Source: Cochliopodium minus (taxonomy: Eukaryota > Discosea > Himatismenida > Cochliopodiidae). From it: a DNA stretch of 61,037 bases. Below, one piece after another: positions 34,408 to 47,200 of the stretch. The notes beneath the pieces are model-generated. The model saw nothing but the letters and a program-made list of their open reading frames with translations, made no database searches and had not been told where the DNA came from. The stretch covers positions 2,979-64,015 of the forward strand of contig JAMYWO010000204.1 in assembly GCA_024220525.1 (NCBI GenBank). The letters are read 5' to 3'. A program made the position numbers and the translations under genes. Numbering within the stretch: position 1 is the stretch's first letter; every line of letters starts with the position of its first letter.

Positions 34408-37400
34408 ATGGATGAAAGAGAGATTCTATTGGAGGACAATATTAGATTAGAAGAGAAAGAAAATGAAAATTTCAATCGATCATTTTGGAAGGAGAGTAAA
34501 GATAGAATTGAATATCTCACTAGCAGCTCGCATCTCAATAATAATGCGACAAATTGTGCAATATTGATTGAAAAATATAAATTAAAGCAAGATAATTTAG
34601 TATTGGAGAATATTCCCAAGATAGCATCCAATGAATCCATCATCAATGTTTACAATCAATTATCATCTTTGAAATTTCTCAAAGAGAAGAAAATGAGCCT
34701 CATTCCCAAGGATGCTAATGGATGGAAGGAAATTCAAGAGGCAAATTTAAATCAGATACCTCCATATAAAAAGATTTTCTTCACATTGTATTCATTTTCG
34801 CCATATGTAAAAAAATTGGAGATAGAGGTAAATTAAATCATCATTTATAATCAATACATATCCAAAATATAAATAATCAACCAAATAAAAATACTTTATA
34901 ATATCATTATAGGATCAAACATTAATAGATCCAGTTGATTTGAATAAATATTTTGTGAAATTAGAAAAAGCATTGAAAGACATGCCTTGGATGTTGTTGC
35001 TAAATCTTAATGATATTGAAAATTATCTTAGATCTAAGAAATACAAATTGCCAGAGGAGATATATGAATGGGCATCAGAAATGATTACCAAATATCTCAT
35101 TGAATATTCCCAAAATTTCAATTTCCCCAAACTGGAAGATATCTATGACAAGAATCAAGAAAAATTGAAAAAATTGGAGTACAAGGTAATGATATTTACT
35201 CTTGAATAATAGATAAAATCATTTTATAAAAAACATAATTTAAAGAACATGCCTAAACAACTTCCAGGGATATGTAGCGAGTTATATGAAATTGCAGCTC
35301 AAGCAAGAGTGTATTTGGGACTTCTTCAATGCGGAGGAGTTTTTCAGTCGCCTGTATATAAATCTAAAACAAAGTCTTTTCAAAACGATGAGTTAGAAGG
35401 ATCTCAAGAGTTTGCCAAAATAGGTGAAAAAGAAATTCCATTTTTGGAGAAATATATTTTTCTCGCAGATAAGATTGACAGTTATGTACATGCTTTGGAC
35501 ATGGTATCTATAATCGCTGACCCAACCAAATCTTTGACATTAATCATAGGGGAGTTTGGAAATCTTCATATCGAAGAAAGGAACCTAATCAAGTCTGAAA
35601 GAAAGTTACCCAATTCTTATTCTAGAGTTGTTAGTTTGTTTGGTAATTCTCAATGTGGAAAAAGTTTTCTTTTGGCCCATCTGATGGAAGAGAAAGAGAA
35701 TCCAAATCATTGTAAAAAAAATTTTATTTTTTAACAAAAATTAAATTTTATAAATTTTTAGTCTCTGATGGAATTGATACTAAAACATTGAATGTACATC
35801 TGTTTGATTCCAAAATGAACTTGAAACATTTCAAAGGAAGAATAAACTATTCCACCAGACTCATTAGGTTTTTGGATACAGAAGGTCTCAATCCTAAAAA
35901 GGAAATGACAAACAAATTTTTTTCAAACAGATCCCAATCCAAAGAAAGGCTAGAGAAAATAAAGCAGCTCCCAAGTGTTTTGAGTGTATTGAGTGATGTT
36001 GTAATCTATGTGGCTGATGGGAACATTTTTGATAACAAGTTTCTTTACCAAGGTCTTTTAGAATTTGTGAATGGTTGCCAAAAGAATGTTGAAACTATTT
36101 TTTGTACATCTCTGATCATCATTCAAAATGGATTGGATCTGGAAGATACCATTCAACCAATAGAAGTCACAACCAAAAGATTTTTGAATGAACTTGACAA
36201 GAATAAGGAAGTTTCGAAGAATTATCTAAATGTTGTTTGTGCAAATTTCCCAAGAGTAGATACAAATGTGAAGAAATTTGATCTTTTTCTTGAAAGAATG
36301 GAGGAGTTAAAAATAAAGTTGGAACTATTTCTTGAAGAATCATCAGAGTTCAAAAAAAATCATGACTTAATGGCAACAAGAAAATCTTGGTAAAATATTT
36401 TACATTTTAAATAATTCAATATTCAAATTTTCATTATTATAAAGGGGTATTGTGTTGAGAAAGATTATATCAACCCATTCAGAAAACCAACAACTCCAAA
36501 TTGGAAATTTCTTGTCACATAACTTTGTTCCGGAAAGTAACAACGTTATGATTGCGTACTACTACTTCAACACTCTATTCACAGAAGTCAAATCAAAGAA
36601 AAAGAGCAATTTGGAGCATTTCAAAAGATCTAGATTGGCAGGCATCAAAATGTTGGCAATTTTACATACGAAAGAGAAAATAGAGTTGGAAAAGAGGGAA
36701 ATTTCAAAGATCCATTCGAGATACACCGAAGAAATTATCCAACTTATACAAGAAATGTGCAGACTCATGCCTTGTTCAAGCAGAAAACCTAGTGTTCAAA
36801 GATTGGATCCTGTTTATTGCAATCAGACTTGGAGTTCACACAACAAGGGACACAGAGCAACATATATCTCATCTGGTATTTTCAAACAAGAGAAGGAGGC
36901 AAATTGGGAAGGAAATTTCGAAGGGGGAGAAGATTCTTTTTTGCATCCAAAAATGGAGAGGAGTACTCTCAAGGTTCCTCACTTGGATAAGCTCAATTAT
37001 GATAACATGGTCAACCAAGCAAATGAAAGATTTATAAGCATAACGAATAATGATGGGAAAAAGGAGAAGAACTACAATTGGTTCAGACATGTCATCAGTA
37101 TTCACCAAAACATTAACGATTGGGAAACATCAGAGCTGGTAGAACTTGTTTTGGATAACGAAATTTGTTTTATTTGCCAAACCAATCAAATCAACAATAG
37201 AATTGCTCCTTGTGGACACATTGTATGTGATACCTGCCTAAATCTCCAACTTTCTATCGAGATGGTTTGTCCTCTTTGCAAGACACCCACCAGCTCCTCC
37301 AAGATCATCTCTTTCCAAATTGTATCAAGTGATCCTAATGTACTTTCTCATCAATATCTCAAGAAACTCAAATCTAATCTCGAATTGGAAAAGAAAAGAC

Positions 37401-40400
37401 CCATCAACAAAATTGTCATTTCTGTTGTTGGAAATTTCAATGAAGATTTCTGCAAATTTCTTCGACAAAAACTTCAAACGAGGCTTGATTATTACACTGA
37501 TGGTTTCCACATCAAAGCCAACCTTGGTTTGTTCCTATTTTGTTTACTTACAAAGAATGGATCAAGTTTTAGATGTAGCAGAACTTCCAATCCAATTGAT
37601 CGTTCCATAATCTACGAATTCTGCGATTATCTTGTTGTTCATTACAATTCAAACGAACCCATCGAAAACTTTGCCATAAGTGCTTATATCAGCTCTGATC
37701 TCATCATTTGGCTTGGAAAAAAACAAAAATGGGAAGCAGTCATACCAACATCATGCAAACAGCAATTCGAAGTTCAAAGTAATATTAATTCTTCATAAAT
37801 TCTTCAAATATTTCATAAATTCATTCATTCATTTTTAGATATGGAAGTTATTGTACCAAAGATAACTGAAGAATTGATCTTACAAGGAGATGTAGGACTT
37901 GAATTTTACAAGAGAGAATTGGAAGCATGGCTGATCAGCACTTTTAGAAATAACTTGAAGGATATTCTCTTCAACTTGAATACCAAGAGACCTCAGCCTG
38001 AAAACCCAAGATTCTTCAGCAATCATTACGTAATAGATAATATGTTGAAAGTTTCTCTTGTGAGCGCATCTCAATTTGAAAGAGAAATAAAAATATTCCA
38101 TCCCAATGTTTGTTACTCTCAAAATAAGAAGATATTCGTCTATACTCCCTCCATCCATAAATTGATCACCTTCTTTGAATTTTTCTATGCAAAAACAAGG
38201 AAGGAAACTTATTCTTACCAACTCATTTGGAGACCCATCTTTATTAGAACTCTCAACATAATGGCTTTGGAGTTCAAAGAAAACGAGAACATCATCAACT
38301 ATTACCACAAAATTTTTGAGGAAGATCTTCTCCCTACTTTTGATAAATGGAACCAAGAATGGCAGCATTACACTTTAAATAACGAAAGTTACAAAAAGAT
38401 GTCATCTTCTTACTATTCTCAACAATTCAAAAATGAATGGATTAAAAAAATTAGCCAAGATTCTGCGCTGAAAGACCTTTCTGTAGAGAATCTTTTTGAA
38501 AAAGAATGGTTTGTGAGTTTGGCTTACTTGGAAAACAATGAACAACTCAGGGATTCCTACAGCACTCTCATCTATAGTGAAATCATGAAACAATTCAATG
38601 CATGTAACTGTTGTGCAAGTCCTTTTGTCATTACTTACGAATGTGGACACAAGTTTTGTAAAAAGTGCGAAGATGACAAGGAAATTCTCGACAAGTTGGG
38701 AATAAAAGTTCCTAACACCCATTATCAAGTAAACTATTTTCGTTGTATGATCTGTAACCAAATACAGCTCAATTCCATCAAAAACTATCTCAATTATCAT
38801 GTGAACAGAGAGAAAATCAACCTTTCTGTTGTTGCTCAATCTAACAACGAACTTGTTGTAAATGAAAGTGAAGAACAAAAGTTGATAAACAAGATGAGAA
38901 AGCTTTACAAGCTGTTCAGAGATGACAGAGTCAGTTTCACAAAAAAGATCATCCCCTTCAAAGAAATACAACTTGATAGAGATACATTTGGGATCAATCA
39001 TGTCATCTTCACTAAATTTCAAAATCCAAAAAGAAAAGAGAAGGATAAGAACAATTTTGCTGCTGTAAAGTTTTACAATATCAAGCAGGGGGACAAGGAG
39101 TTTATGGATTGGTTCAAGGAGACTCTGGGAATCAATTCTATTTTGGAAGTGACAGAAGTTTTGGGAGTTCACTTTGCAAATGAATCACTTTTCAAATCTC
39201 AAAAAACATTTGATGAAATCAAGTTTGATATTCCAAAGAAAGAGAATTCTATGAAGCACTCATCTTCCTTAAAACTTTCCAAAGAAACAAATCTCATTTT
39301 TATCAACGCAGGAAAGAACGAAGAAGATCTAATCACAATAGAAATGCTTCCTAACAGTGTCTGGACAAATATTCTCCATTACCTAAACGACAAAGAAATA
39401 AACAACCTATCTAAAACATGCAAAGAAATAAGGTGGTTGGTTTCTAGAAATGGAGACAACAACTTTTGTTGGAAAATGAGGATTCACATGAAACACTTTA
39501 TTGTATTACCCAAATACAAAAATTCTCTCACTTCTTTGTTATGGAACAGAAACAGCAAGCTAAAGTATTACCAGATTATCAAATACATGCTCCAAATTGC
39601 CAATCTCAACTTACAACTACACAATATAGGAATCTCTAGCTACAATATTCTACCAGACAATATATTCATCAATGAACATGACAATGCAAAGTTGAATATC
39701 TTTTGTTACAAACGTGCTTACAAACCTTTTTCTCCTTTTCTTTATAGACATAACGGAAAACATTATTTCGATCCCAAAATAAACATCAAAAACTTTGGAC
39801 ATCTTCTTCATCTCGTTTTCAACAGATTTTTCATTCCAACAGGGGAGCGTTTTGAGAAATGGATGAATTTCAACCAAAACAATACACATGTATCTGATAT
39901 CCTTCCTTCTTCTATCAAAAACCTCATTTTGCAATGCACTGCTGTCACTTGCGATTTTCAACATATAGTTTCTCATCTCTCCTTTCTCACCGTAGATTAT
40001 GACTTCAAAATCTCCACAGAAGTTCTAAGATTTCACAACAACCCTCTCTCCTCCGAATGGCAAAGTTCAGAATGGTACTCTCTCTGGCAAAGTTACTCCA
40101 ACATAAACTCCCAAGACATCTTAATTGCAAAATCCAAAGAAGATCTCAAAAAGTATCTCCCTATCTTCTTCAACGATATCCTCATCGTAAAGATTGTAGA
40201 TTATTTCAAAGATTGGATGCAGAATCTCGCCAATTTTGAACTGATGGAAAACATTCTCTTTTTTCTCAACCTCCTCACCACTTTCATCGTCCAGAAATAC
40301 TCCCTCAAAAAATCCTACAAGCTCAAAGACTTTGTCAGAAAAAATGTGGAGACTTTTCTGTTCGACATCAACTTTGGTAAAGCTCTTTTCACCATTGTAC

Positions 40401-41396
40401 AGCAGAATCAAAAGTACAACGATCTTGTACTCAATGAGAAACTTAATTCTCTAAGAAATGTTGTTGGAAATCCCACATCAGATTCTCAATCCATATATCT
40501 TAATCCAAAATGCAAAAAATTCAAGGTTAAAATCCAAATTTTTAATTTTCTAAATTTATTATTTTTTTATTTAGGATATTCTATTTGACCAAAATTTTTT
40601 ATCTCCTCTGTCCATCTTGCAACAATTTTGTGATGAATTCGTTCCCTACAAAAAAGCAATGCTCCTTGAAAAACTCTATGGACAGTTGGAAAAAGTACTT
40701 GGAGAATCCAAGCTAATCGTAAAAAAAAACTATTAGAAATGATTTTTTGAATTATCTCTTTTTTTTTTATTTTTAAATACATTTTTAGAAAGGTGATTTT
40801 GGATCAGATGTTACTAATCCAGTCTTCCAATTTTGGTGTGTTATGAGCAAATGTGAAAATCTCTTCTCACACATCTACTATACAAAAAAGTTTTTTGGAT
40901 GTTGGAAAGATCAGAACAAATTTTCATCTTCTGTTTTGAAATGTGAGGGACTTTTGACCAAATTCAAAGTGATCCTCAAAACTTTGAGTAGTTCTTACGA
41001 CAGCTCAGTTATTGACGAAAAAGGAACTTTGGATCCTTTGGAGTACAGGTTTTATGAGTCATTGGAAGAGTTATGCCCAAATATACAAGGTATTGTTGAA
41101 CTTTTTTTTGATTTTAATTCATTTCTTATTTTGTTAAAAAAGGTTTGCAAGGAAGAGATAAACGTATTTGTTCTCACATTGTCAGTTTGGCTTGTTTTTA
41201 CTCAAATAAAGGAGAGAAGGTACTTGTTAAATGTGATTGCCTCGATCATTGGGAACATACTGACTCAATCACCTCTCTTTTTGAAAAGTTTGGAATCATT
41301 ATTGAAAAATTGAAAGATAATTACTATGTTTCAAGAAAAACAAACTATCCTATCTCTTATTTCTTAATTTTGTTTGGTGATTTGTTAAAAAATTAA
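34408..41396 (+). CDS. Giant fusion: P-loop GTPase-like, RING, second RING-like, pseudokinase split by an F-box
   Basis: Nine exons (34408-34827, 34913-35185, 35246-35711, 35762-36389, 36445-37778, 37839-40525, 40575-40718, 40789-41089, 41143-41396) join in phase to 6507 nt, 2168 residues. Residues 364-371 are a P-loop (GNSQCGKS); 425-428 is DTEG, the switch signature of GBP/atlastin/RHD3-type GTPases. Residues 838-875 are a canonical C3HC4 RING (CFIC, APCGH, CDTC, CPLC). Residues about 1296-1346 are a second zinc finger with CNCC, ECGHKFCKKC and CMIC. About 1412-1486 resembles a kinase N-lobe with a VAIK-type lysine (FAAVKFY, K1451). About 1542-1589 is an F-box (LPNSVWTNILHYLNDKEI). About 1601-1740 resumes a kinase C-lobe whose HRD and DFG are replaced (GISSYNILPDNI, LNIFCYK). 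Residues beyond 1740 are unrecognised. Probably a large ubiquitin-ligase-type protein controlled by a nucleotide switch (inference). Confidence 0.82.
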
Positions 41397-41448
41397 AATT
41401 TTAAGTTTTTTCAAAATTTTTTTTTTATTAATTTCCTCGATAAAAATT

Positions 41449-42914
41449 TTAAATTGTTTGAACAAAAAATACTTTTGATTCAACAACATTTTCTCTGTTT
41501 TGCTTTGTTTGATACCTTATCCTAAAAACAACATTTTTCTCAGGAACAAAATCAACAAAGATTTCTTTTGAAGAAAAATCTTCATAAATCGCTCCAATAT
41601 AGTTTTGATTAATAAATTTTCCATCTGCATTCTCCCACTCTGTTTTCTCTGGGAGCAATCTAAAGTCTATCCAACTCTTATGAGTATATCTAAGTTAATT
41701 TTGGATTAAAAACTTTAAACTTTTATTTCTTTTTTATTACCCATAATAAACACCCAAAAACTTTGAATTTTCAAGGTATTCTCCATTTTTTGTGTCGAGA
41801 CAGTTTATTGAAAAGAAATCAAATTCGTTGGTCTTACAAATAATAGGGAGTCTCACTTTTTCATTTGAAGATCTCTTTTTAGTTTTACTTGATAGAAATA
41901 TTATTAAAGATCAAAAGAGTGAAAGATCTTACTAACCTTTCCTCATTTTCAGAAAGTTTTGATTTCAAAATTTCAATTTCTTTTAGAAGGATTTCTTGAT
42001 TTTTTTGAAGATCTTTAATCATTTTTTTCATTTCTTCTTTTTCTAGATTTTCTTTCTCCTTCAAATCGTCCAACAACCTTAGTAATCTATTCTTATATCC
42101 TCCTATTAATTTTCTTTAAATACCAATAAACAAGAATTAAATAAAATATCTAAATTTTTTTACTTTGTGTTTTCTACTCTGTCCATTGATTGGTGAGTTA
42201 TGATCGTTTCTAAATCAATTTTATATCTTTCCATTTCTGACAATCTATTTTAATTAATTTAAAGGAATTAAGTTTAACTTTTTTTTTTTGAAATTTATTT
42301 TTACTTTTCTTTGTTTTGATTTTGATTGATATTTGAATTAATTTCTGAAAATGATTTTGATTTGTGTCTCTTCATCATTACCCATAAAAAGTTATATATC
42401 TTATTTATATCTTCACTGATAAAATCCTCAACATTGATGAAAGATGTATCATATTCATTCTCTCCAAGAAAATTGATAGCATTTTCAATATTCTCTCTTT
42501 TTTCTTGTAAATTATCCTTTTGAAATTTAAAAATCGGAAAAGATTAAAATAGAATGTATTGTATTTGATGAAAGTTCTGATTCTCACATTTAAAGATATC
42601 AATTGAAGTATATAATTAATATAAATAATTTAGAGTTCAAAACATGTGGATAAATTTAAATATATTTTGACAAAAATTAAAAAATAAAATTAAATACAGT
42701 TCATATGCCGCAAAAAAAATGAATTATTTACAGGTTTACAAATGATCTTTTGATTAAATTTGGAAACTTCAATATTTTTAGCTAATAACAAAAGAATAAC
42801 ACCATCATTCAAATCCTTTGGAACATCAATAATAAGCTTATCTTCATCTCTAAGAACCCAATTCAACCATCTGAGAATAACATGTTTATAATTAATTAAT
42901 TCCTCTTCTTTCAT
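41449..42914 (-). CDS. CH-domain coiled-coil protein
   Basis: Exon 1 (42732-42914) starts MKEEELINYKHVILRWLNWV. Exon 2 (42305-42516) follows in phase, then short coiled-coil exons and C-terminal exons to 41449. The two first exons make one calponin-homology domain: WLNWVL, DVPKDLNDGVILLLLAKN, then ENIENAINFLGE, FINVEDFI and IYNFLWVMMKRH (the usual final LW..). The middle is a coiled coil (KENLEKEEMKKMIKDLQKN). The last about 110 residues (GVYYG, WIDFRLLPEKTEW, FVDFVPEKNVVFRIRY) look beta-rich and unassigned. A single CH domain plus coiled coil points to a cytoskeletal linker (actin or microtubule), but which filament cannot be told. Convergent with the giant gene (52 nt apart). Confidence 0.78.
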
Positions 42915-43074
42915 TTTATTTTATTTTTTAAAAACAAAATATTGATTTTTGAGATTGAGTAAATCAATTTTCATTAAATTTCAGGTTTATAATTACAATT
43001 GGATTAAAGAAATTTTTTAATTGATCTTCAATTTGAGGAAAGAAATTATAAATAAAAAAAATTGAAAGAGAAAA

Positions 43075-44217
43075 ATGAATTTTGAAAAATTACCAAATAA
43101 CTTGATATCTTTCCTTGGAGAATTCATAGATTTGAAGGATATCTCTTCACTCTCATTGACATGCAAGAAATTAAATGGGATAATAAATAAGGACATGATC
43201 TATCTTCATTATTGCAAGAATACCTATTCTATTGAAAAATTGCCAACTGAATATACGACATGGAGAGAATATATCAAAGATTCATTGAATGTGAAGTGGG
43301 AGATACATGATATGGAAAATAATGATTTCATTTTGTCAGATGATAAGAGGAGAATCTACTCTCAAGCCTGGAAATGTGCATTGACAGGTATATTCTTCAA
43401 AGAAGGAAAACATTTCATCTGTATCAAAATACATGACTGTAAATTAGGTAATTAAAATAATTCTTTTGAACATTATACTCAAATATAAAAATTAAAAAAA
43501 TTCTTTTTGGATAGAGATGTTCAAAATTTTACAACAGTTTAAATTTTGTTAGCAATTAATTTATATCCGCTAACAAAGTTGTAAATTTTGGACATGTCTA
43601 CTTTTTGGATATTATTATCTTCAAAAGAAAATATTTTAATTCACATTTTAAATAAAAAATGGACAATAGGATTTCTTGGAATTGGAATGAAAGATACTCC
43701 TTTAGATTCACCTTGTTTTGGTGAAAAATGTTTGGCTTATTCTTCTTCGTACCGAGATTACAGGTTATCTCTTATAAAAAATTTTGAAATACATTGCTAA
43801 ATTATTTGTTAAACAGGGACATGGACAATAAAAACATCCAAATGTACCACAAAAAAACAGATAACAATGAAATTTTGTGGAATACTGGAGATATAGTGGG
43901 AATGTATTTAGGTACCAATTTATTAAATTAAAATAAACTTTCGTTCCCTTAATAAATATTTAAAAGATCTTGATAAAGGAACCCTGACCTATTACATTAA
44001 CGGAAAAATTTCTCCTGAAGGAATTGCGTTCCAAAACCTTCCAAAAGAAAATTTTCATTTTTACTTTAGTGGAGCCAATGGAGATGACTATGAGATTGTT
44101 CTTTCTTCTCTTTATATCAGAAATGAAACTGATTTTTTTTCAAACATTGAAAACTTTTTTGCAAGAGCAGAAAAAAATGTTGGTAAAAGTTTATTGGACA
44201 AAGATAAATTCAAATAA
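43075..44217 (+). CDS. F-box and SPRY (B30.2-like) protein
   Basis: Exons 43075-43447, 43628-43763, 43817-43911 and 43967-44217 join to 855 nt, 284 residues. The F-box is at the N-terminus (LPNNLISFLGEFIDLKDISS, LTCKKLN). The SPRY domain follows: WTIGFLGIGM, KCLAYSS, GDIVGMYLDLDKGTLTYYIN (the hallmark strand pair, split across exons 3 and 4), FHFYFSGANGDD. Known logic: the F-box binds Skp1 in an SCF ligase and SPRY recruits the substrate. Intron 1 contains the small inverted-repeat element at 43514-43600. A minor C-terminal coil (FFARAEKNVG) ends the protein. Confidence 0.9.
43503..43611. mobile_element. MITE-like inverted-repeat element, copy 1, with 11-bp target duplication
   Basis: The element is 43514-43600 (87 bp). 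Its ends are imperfect inverted repeats of about 21 bp: GATGTTCAAAATTTTACAAC on the left against the complement of GTTGTAAATTTTGGACATGT on the right. An inner GTTAGC/GCTAAC pair adds a second stem. It is flanked by the identical 11-mer CTTTTTGGATA at 43503-43513 and 43601-43611. It lies wholly inside intron 1 of the F-box-SPRY gene. A relative lies at 53843-53941. No transposase is in the window, so it is non-autonomous; the 11-bp duplication fits Mutator-like transposition. Confidence 0.82.
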
Positions 44218-44244
44218 AAATAGAATTAAAAAAATAATTTTTTG

Positions 44245-47200
44245 TTAGTTTAATTCGAGAATTTCAACAGTAATTTCTTTTTTTTCTTTTTTAATCCTCT
44301 GTTCATCTTCAAATTTAACACCAAAAGTAATTTTTCTTTTCTTTTTTTTGGTCTTCTTTTTATCTTCAATATATTGTAGAGAAAATTCTCCTTTGTGATT
44401 TTCTTTTGAGTGGATCAAAACAGCCATTTCATCCTCAAAATTCAAAGTGATTTGTTTGGAAGTGCAAATTCCACAAATCCAAGAAAGTGTTGGGTGAGAA
44501 TCAACTACTCACAAAAATATAAATAGAAAAATTCTTGAATAAATTAATTACCCAAATGATTTTTGATTCCAATTGTATCAGAAAATACATCACATTCCAA
44601 GTTTCTACAATAAAAAAGATCATCGTTTTTTCCATACAAAAAATCGACTTTGTTTATCAACTGATGTATTTTTGCAAGAGATAAGTTTTCTTGTTTATCC
44701 AAACCGCTTTTGACATCAACATCACTCTTATCGTCGTCCAGTTCTCCTGTTACTTTCGTATCAACTTCTTTTTTGTCTTCTTTCTCATTTAGTTGATCTT
44801 GAATCGATTCAATTGAATCTTTTGCAACAAGAATTTCTACATTTACTTGTCTCTTTTGTCCCAATCTCAAAGATCTTATTTTGTGAATTTAAGTAATTAA
44901 TTTATTAAATTTTTTGAGAAAAATAACCTTGAAATGGCTTGTTTTTCAATTGACAATTCCAAATTTGGTTCCATAAAAAAAATTCTTGAAGCAGAGATTA
45001 TATTTCTTTAAAAAAGATGAAAAAAAGATTAAAATCAAATTTTATTTTTACAATCCAACTCCCGCCATTGAACTTTATAAAATTTAATAAAAAAAGCTGT
45101 TTCAAAATAAATTTTAAAAAAATAAATACGTTTTGACCAGAAAGATTCTAAATCGGTTGGATGTCTCAAAAGTTTTCACATTTGAAATTCTTTTTTCAAC
45201 CGCAATACCAGTATCTTTAAAAATATTAAAAAAATGAAAAACTTGATTTATTAAAACAAAAATTCATTACGATATTCAAGAAATTTGAGGTTATGAAAAT
45301 ACAAGAAATGTCTTAAACTTCCCAGTGTCTCATTTGAATTGGAAAATAGTATAACTTTCTCTTCTGTATTTTTTATAATGTCACTAAGCCGTTTTCCCAA
45401 ATAATGAAATTTTCCGCTGTTCAAAAATGAAATGTCTTTCCATCTTGAAAACAAAAAAATAATCAAACAAAAAAATTAAAAAATAATTGAAAATATTTAC
45501 AAATCATTTTCAGTTATGTCAGGACTGTTATTCAACAAATCAATACAAAACCTTAGTTTTTTTATTTCATGATTGTTTAAATTCAAATGGTTGTTCCCCT
45601 TGTCATATTCCACAAAATATTCATTTAAAATTTGAATTTGGCTTGTCTTTTCTTCTAATAAAAGATATGGAGAGAAAATGGTAGAATTCTTCAAGTTTTT
45701 GAGGGCACGTTGAGCATACTTTCTGTTCCTTTTATCTAAAATATAGTCATACCCTTCTCTTTGAGAAAGAATAATGTTTGAGATTATTTGAGAAGCCACT
45801 ATATTGTATCTAAATATTTCCGAATTTCTCATTTCAATAAACACTTTTTTTATTATTGGAACTCCCATCACTACATCAATGTCCGACTTTTAAAAATTAT
45901 TAAATATAACAATATTGAAAAATAGCAAAATAAAAATTGTATTACATGTTTGTGTTTGATAACTATTTTGGACAAAACTTTTCTAATTTGAAAATATATC
46001 AAAGTTTTACTGTTAAAAAAAAAAATTTACTTTAACTCATTCTCCGCTTCAGGACAATCTTTTTTGACAATTGGATTTTGAATAGTTTTAGAAAAGTATT
46101 TTTTGTCGGAGAAAGGTTTATATTTCTTAAAAAAAAAATTATTTTAAAAAGAAAGAAATTATGTATGTTACCAAGAATGAGATTAAACCATATAATGTTT
46201 TTAGTGAGTCTAACAAAGATGAATTAATATTTGTAGGCGTTCCACTCACTACCCATCTGTTATTAGATTTGATCGAATTGAGTCTATTTATTATTTTAAG
46301 AAATAATTTAAATGATTTAAAAAAAAAATTATTCAATTTTTTACGAATAACTTGCAGAAGACAAAACATTTCCCAAGATTTTTCCTTTAAAAAATTTTTA
46401 TAAAGATTAAAATTTTAACTTTATTGTTTAACAAAGAAACCTTCATCTACTATTAATCTGACAAATTTTATTCTGGTCAATGGGTTGGATGGTGGTGTTT
46501 TATTTCCCTCTTGGCCAAACCTCACAAAATTAGGAACTATCAGTTTTTCTCGAATTTTGCTAAATCTTGAATGAGATGTCAAAATTATCTTTGGAATAAT
46601 AAATAAATTTTATAAAATGATTTAAATAATCAAAAAGAAAAATTACATCATATTTACAAAGCAAACTAGCATCAGGCAAGTTTCCTTTAAAATTATCAAT
46701 GTAAACCTCCCTATTTAAATGAATTTAACTGATTTTTTGTATTTAAATTTTTTTTTTACAAAGAATTGTCATTCAAGTGTTTGTAGATTTCACTCTGCCA
46801 TTGGTGAATAAGATTTTGGGGTACAACAATGAGAGTAGTGTGAGACAAATAAATTTTTGTTTGCTCCAGTTGGCTTTTTCGATGAGATTTGGTCTTTTTT
46901 TGATGGAAAAAAAATGAACAAATGTTATCCAACTCTACATAAACTTCTTTAGGAATCACTGCCTTATATTTTTTGTAATTCACTGAATTTTTTTTAATAC
47001 AGGTCATGGCAAGATATTTCAATGTAGGAACTTTTTCTTTCAAATTGTTTTTCAACACCAATTCTTTCCCTTCTTTCTTTGTTTCCACTTTGTTTCTTTT
47101 CTCTGTGAACACCTCTCCCTTTTTGTGACTACTAGTATTTCCAATTCCAAGAGAAATTAAACTCAAACAGATCAAGGTTTTTCCCAATCCCTATTTTAAT

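Noticed and set aside
38402-39172. 256-codon open frame on the - strand
   Set aside because: Antisense shadow of the large exon of the giant fusion gene.
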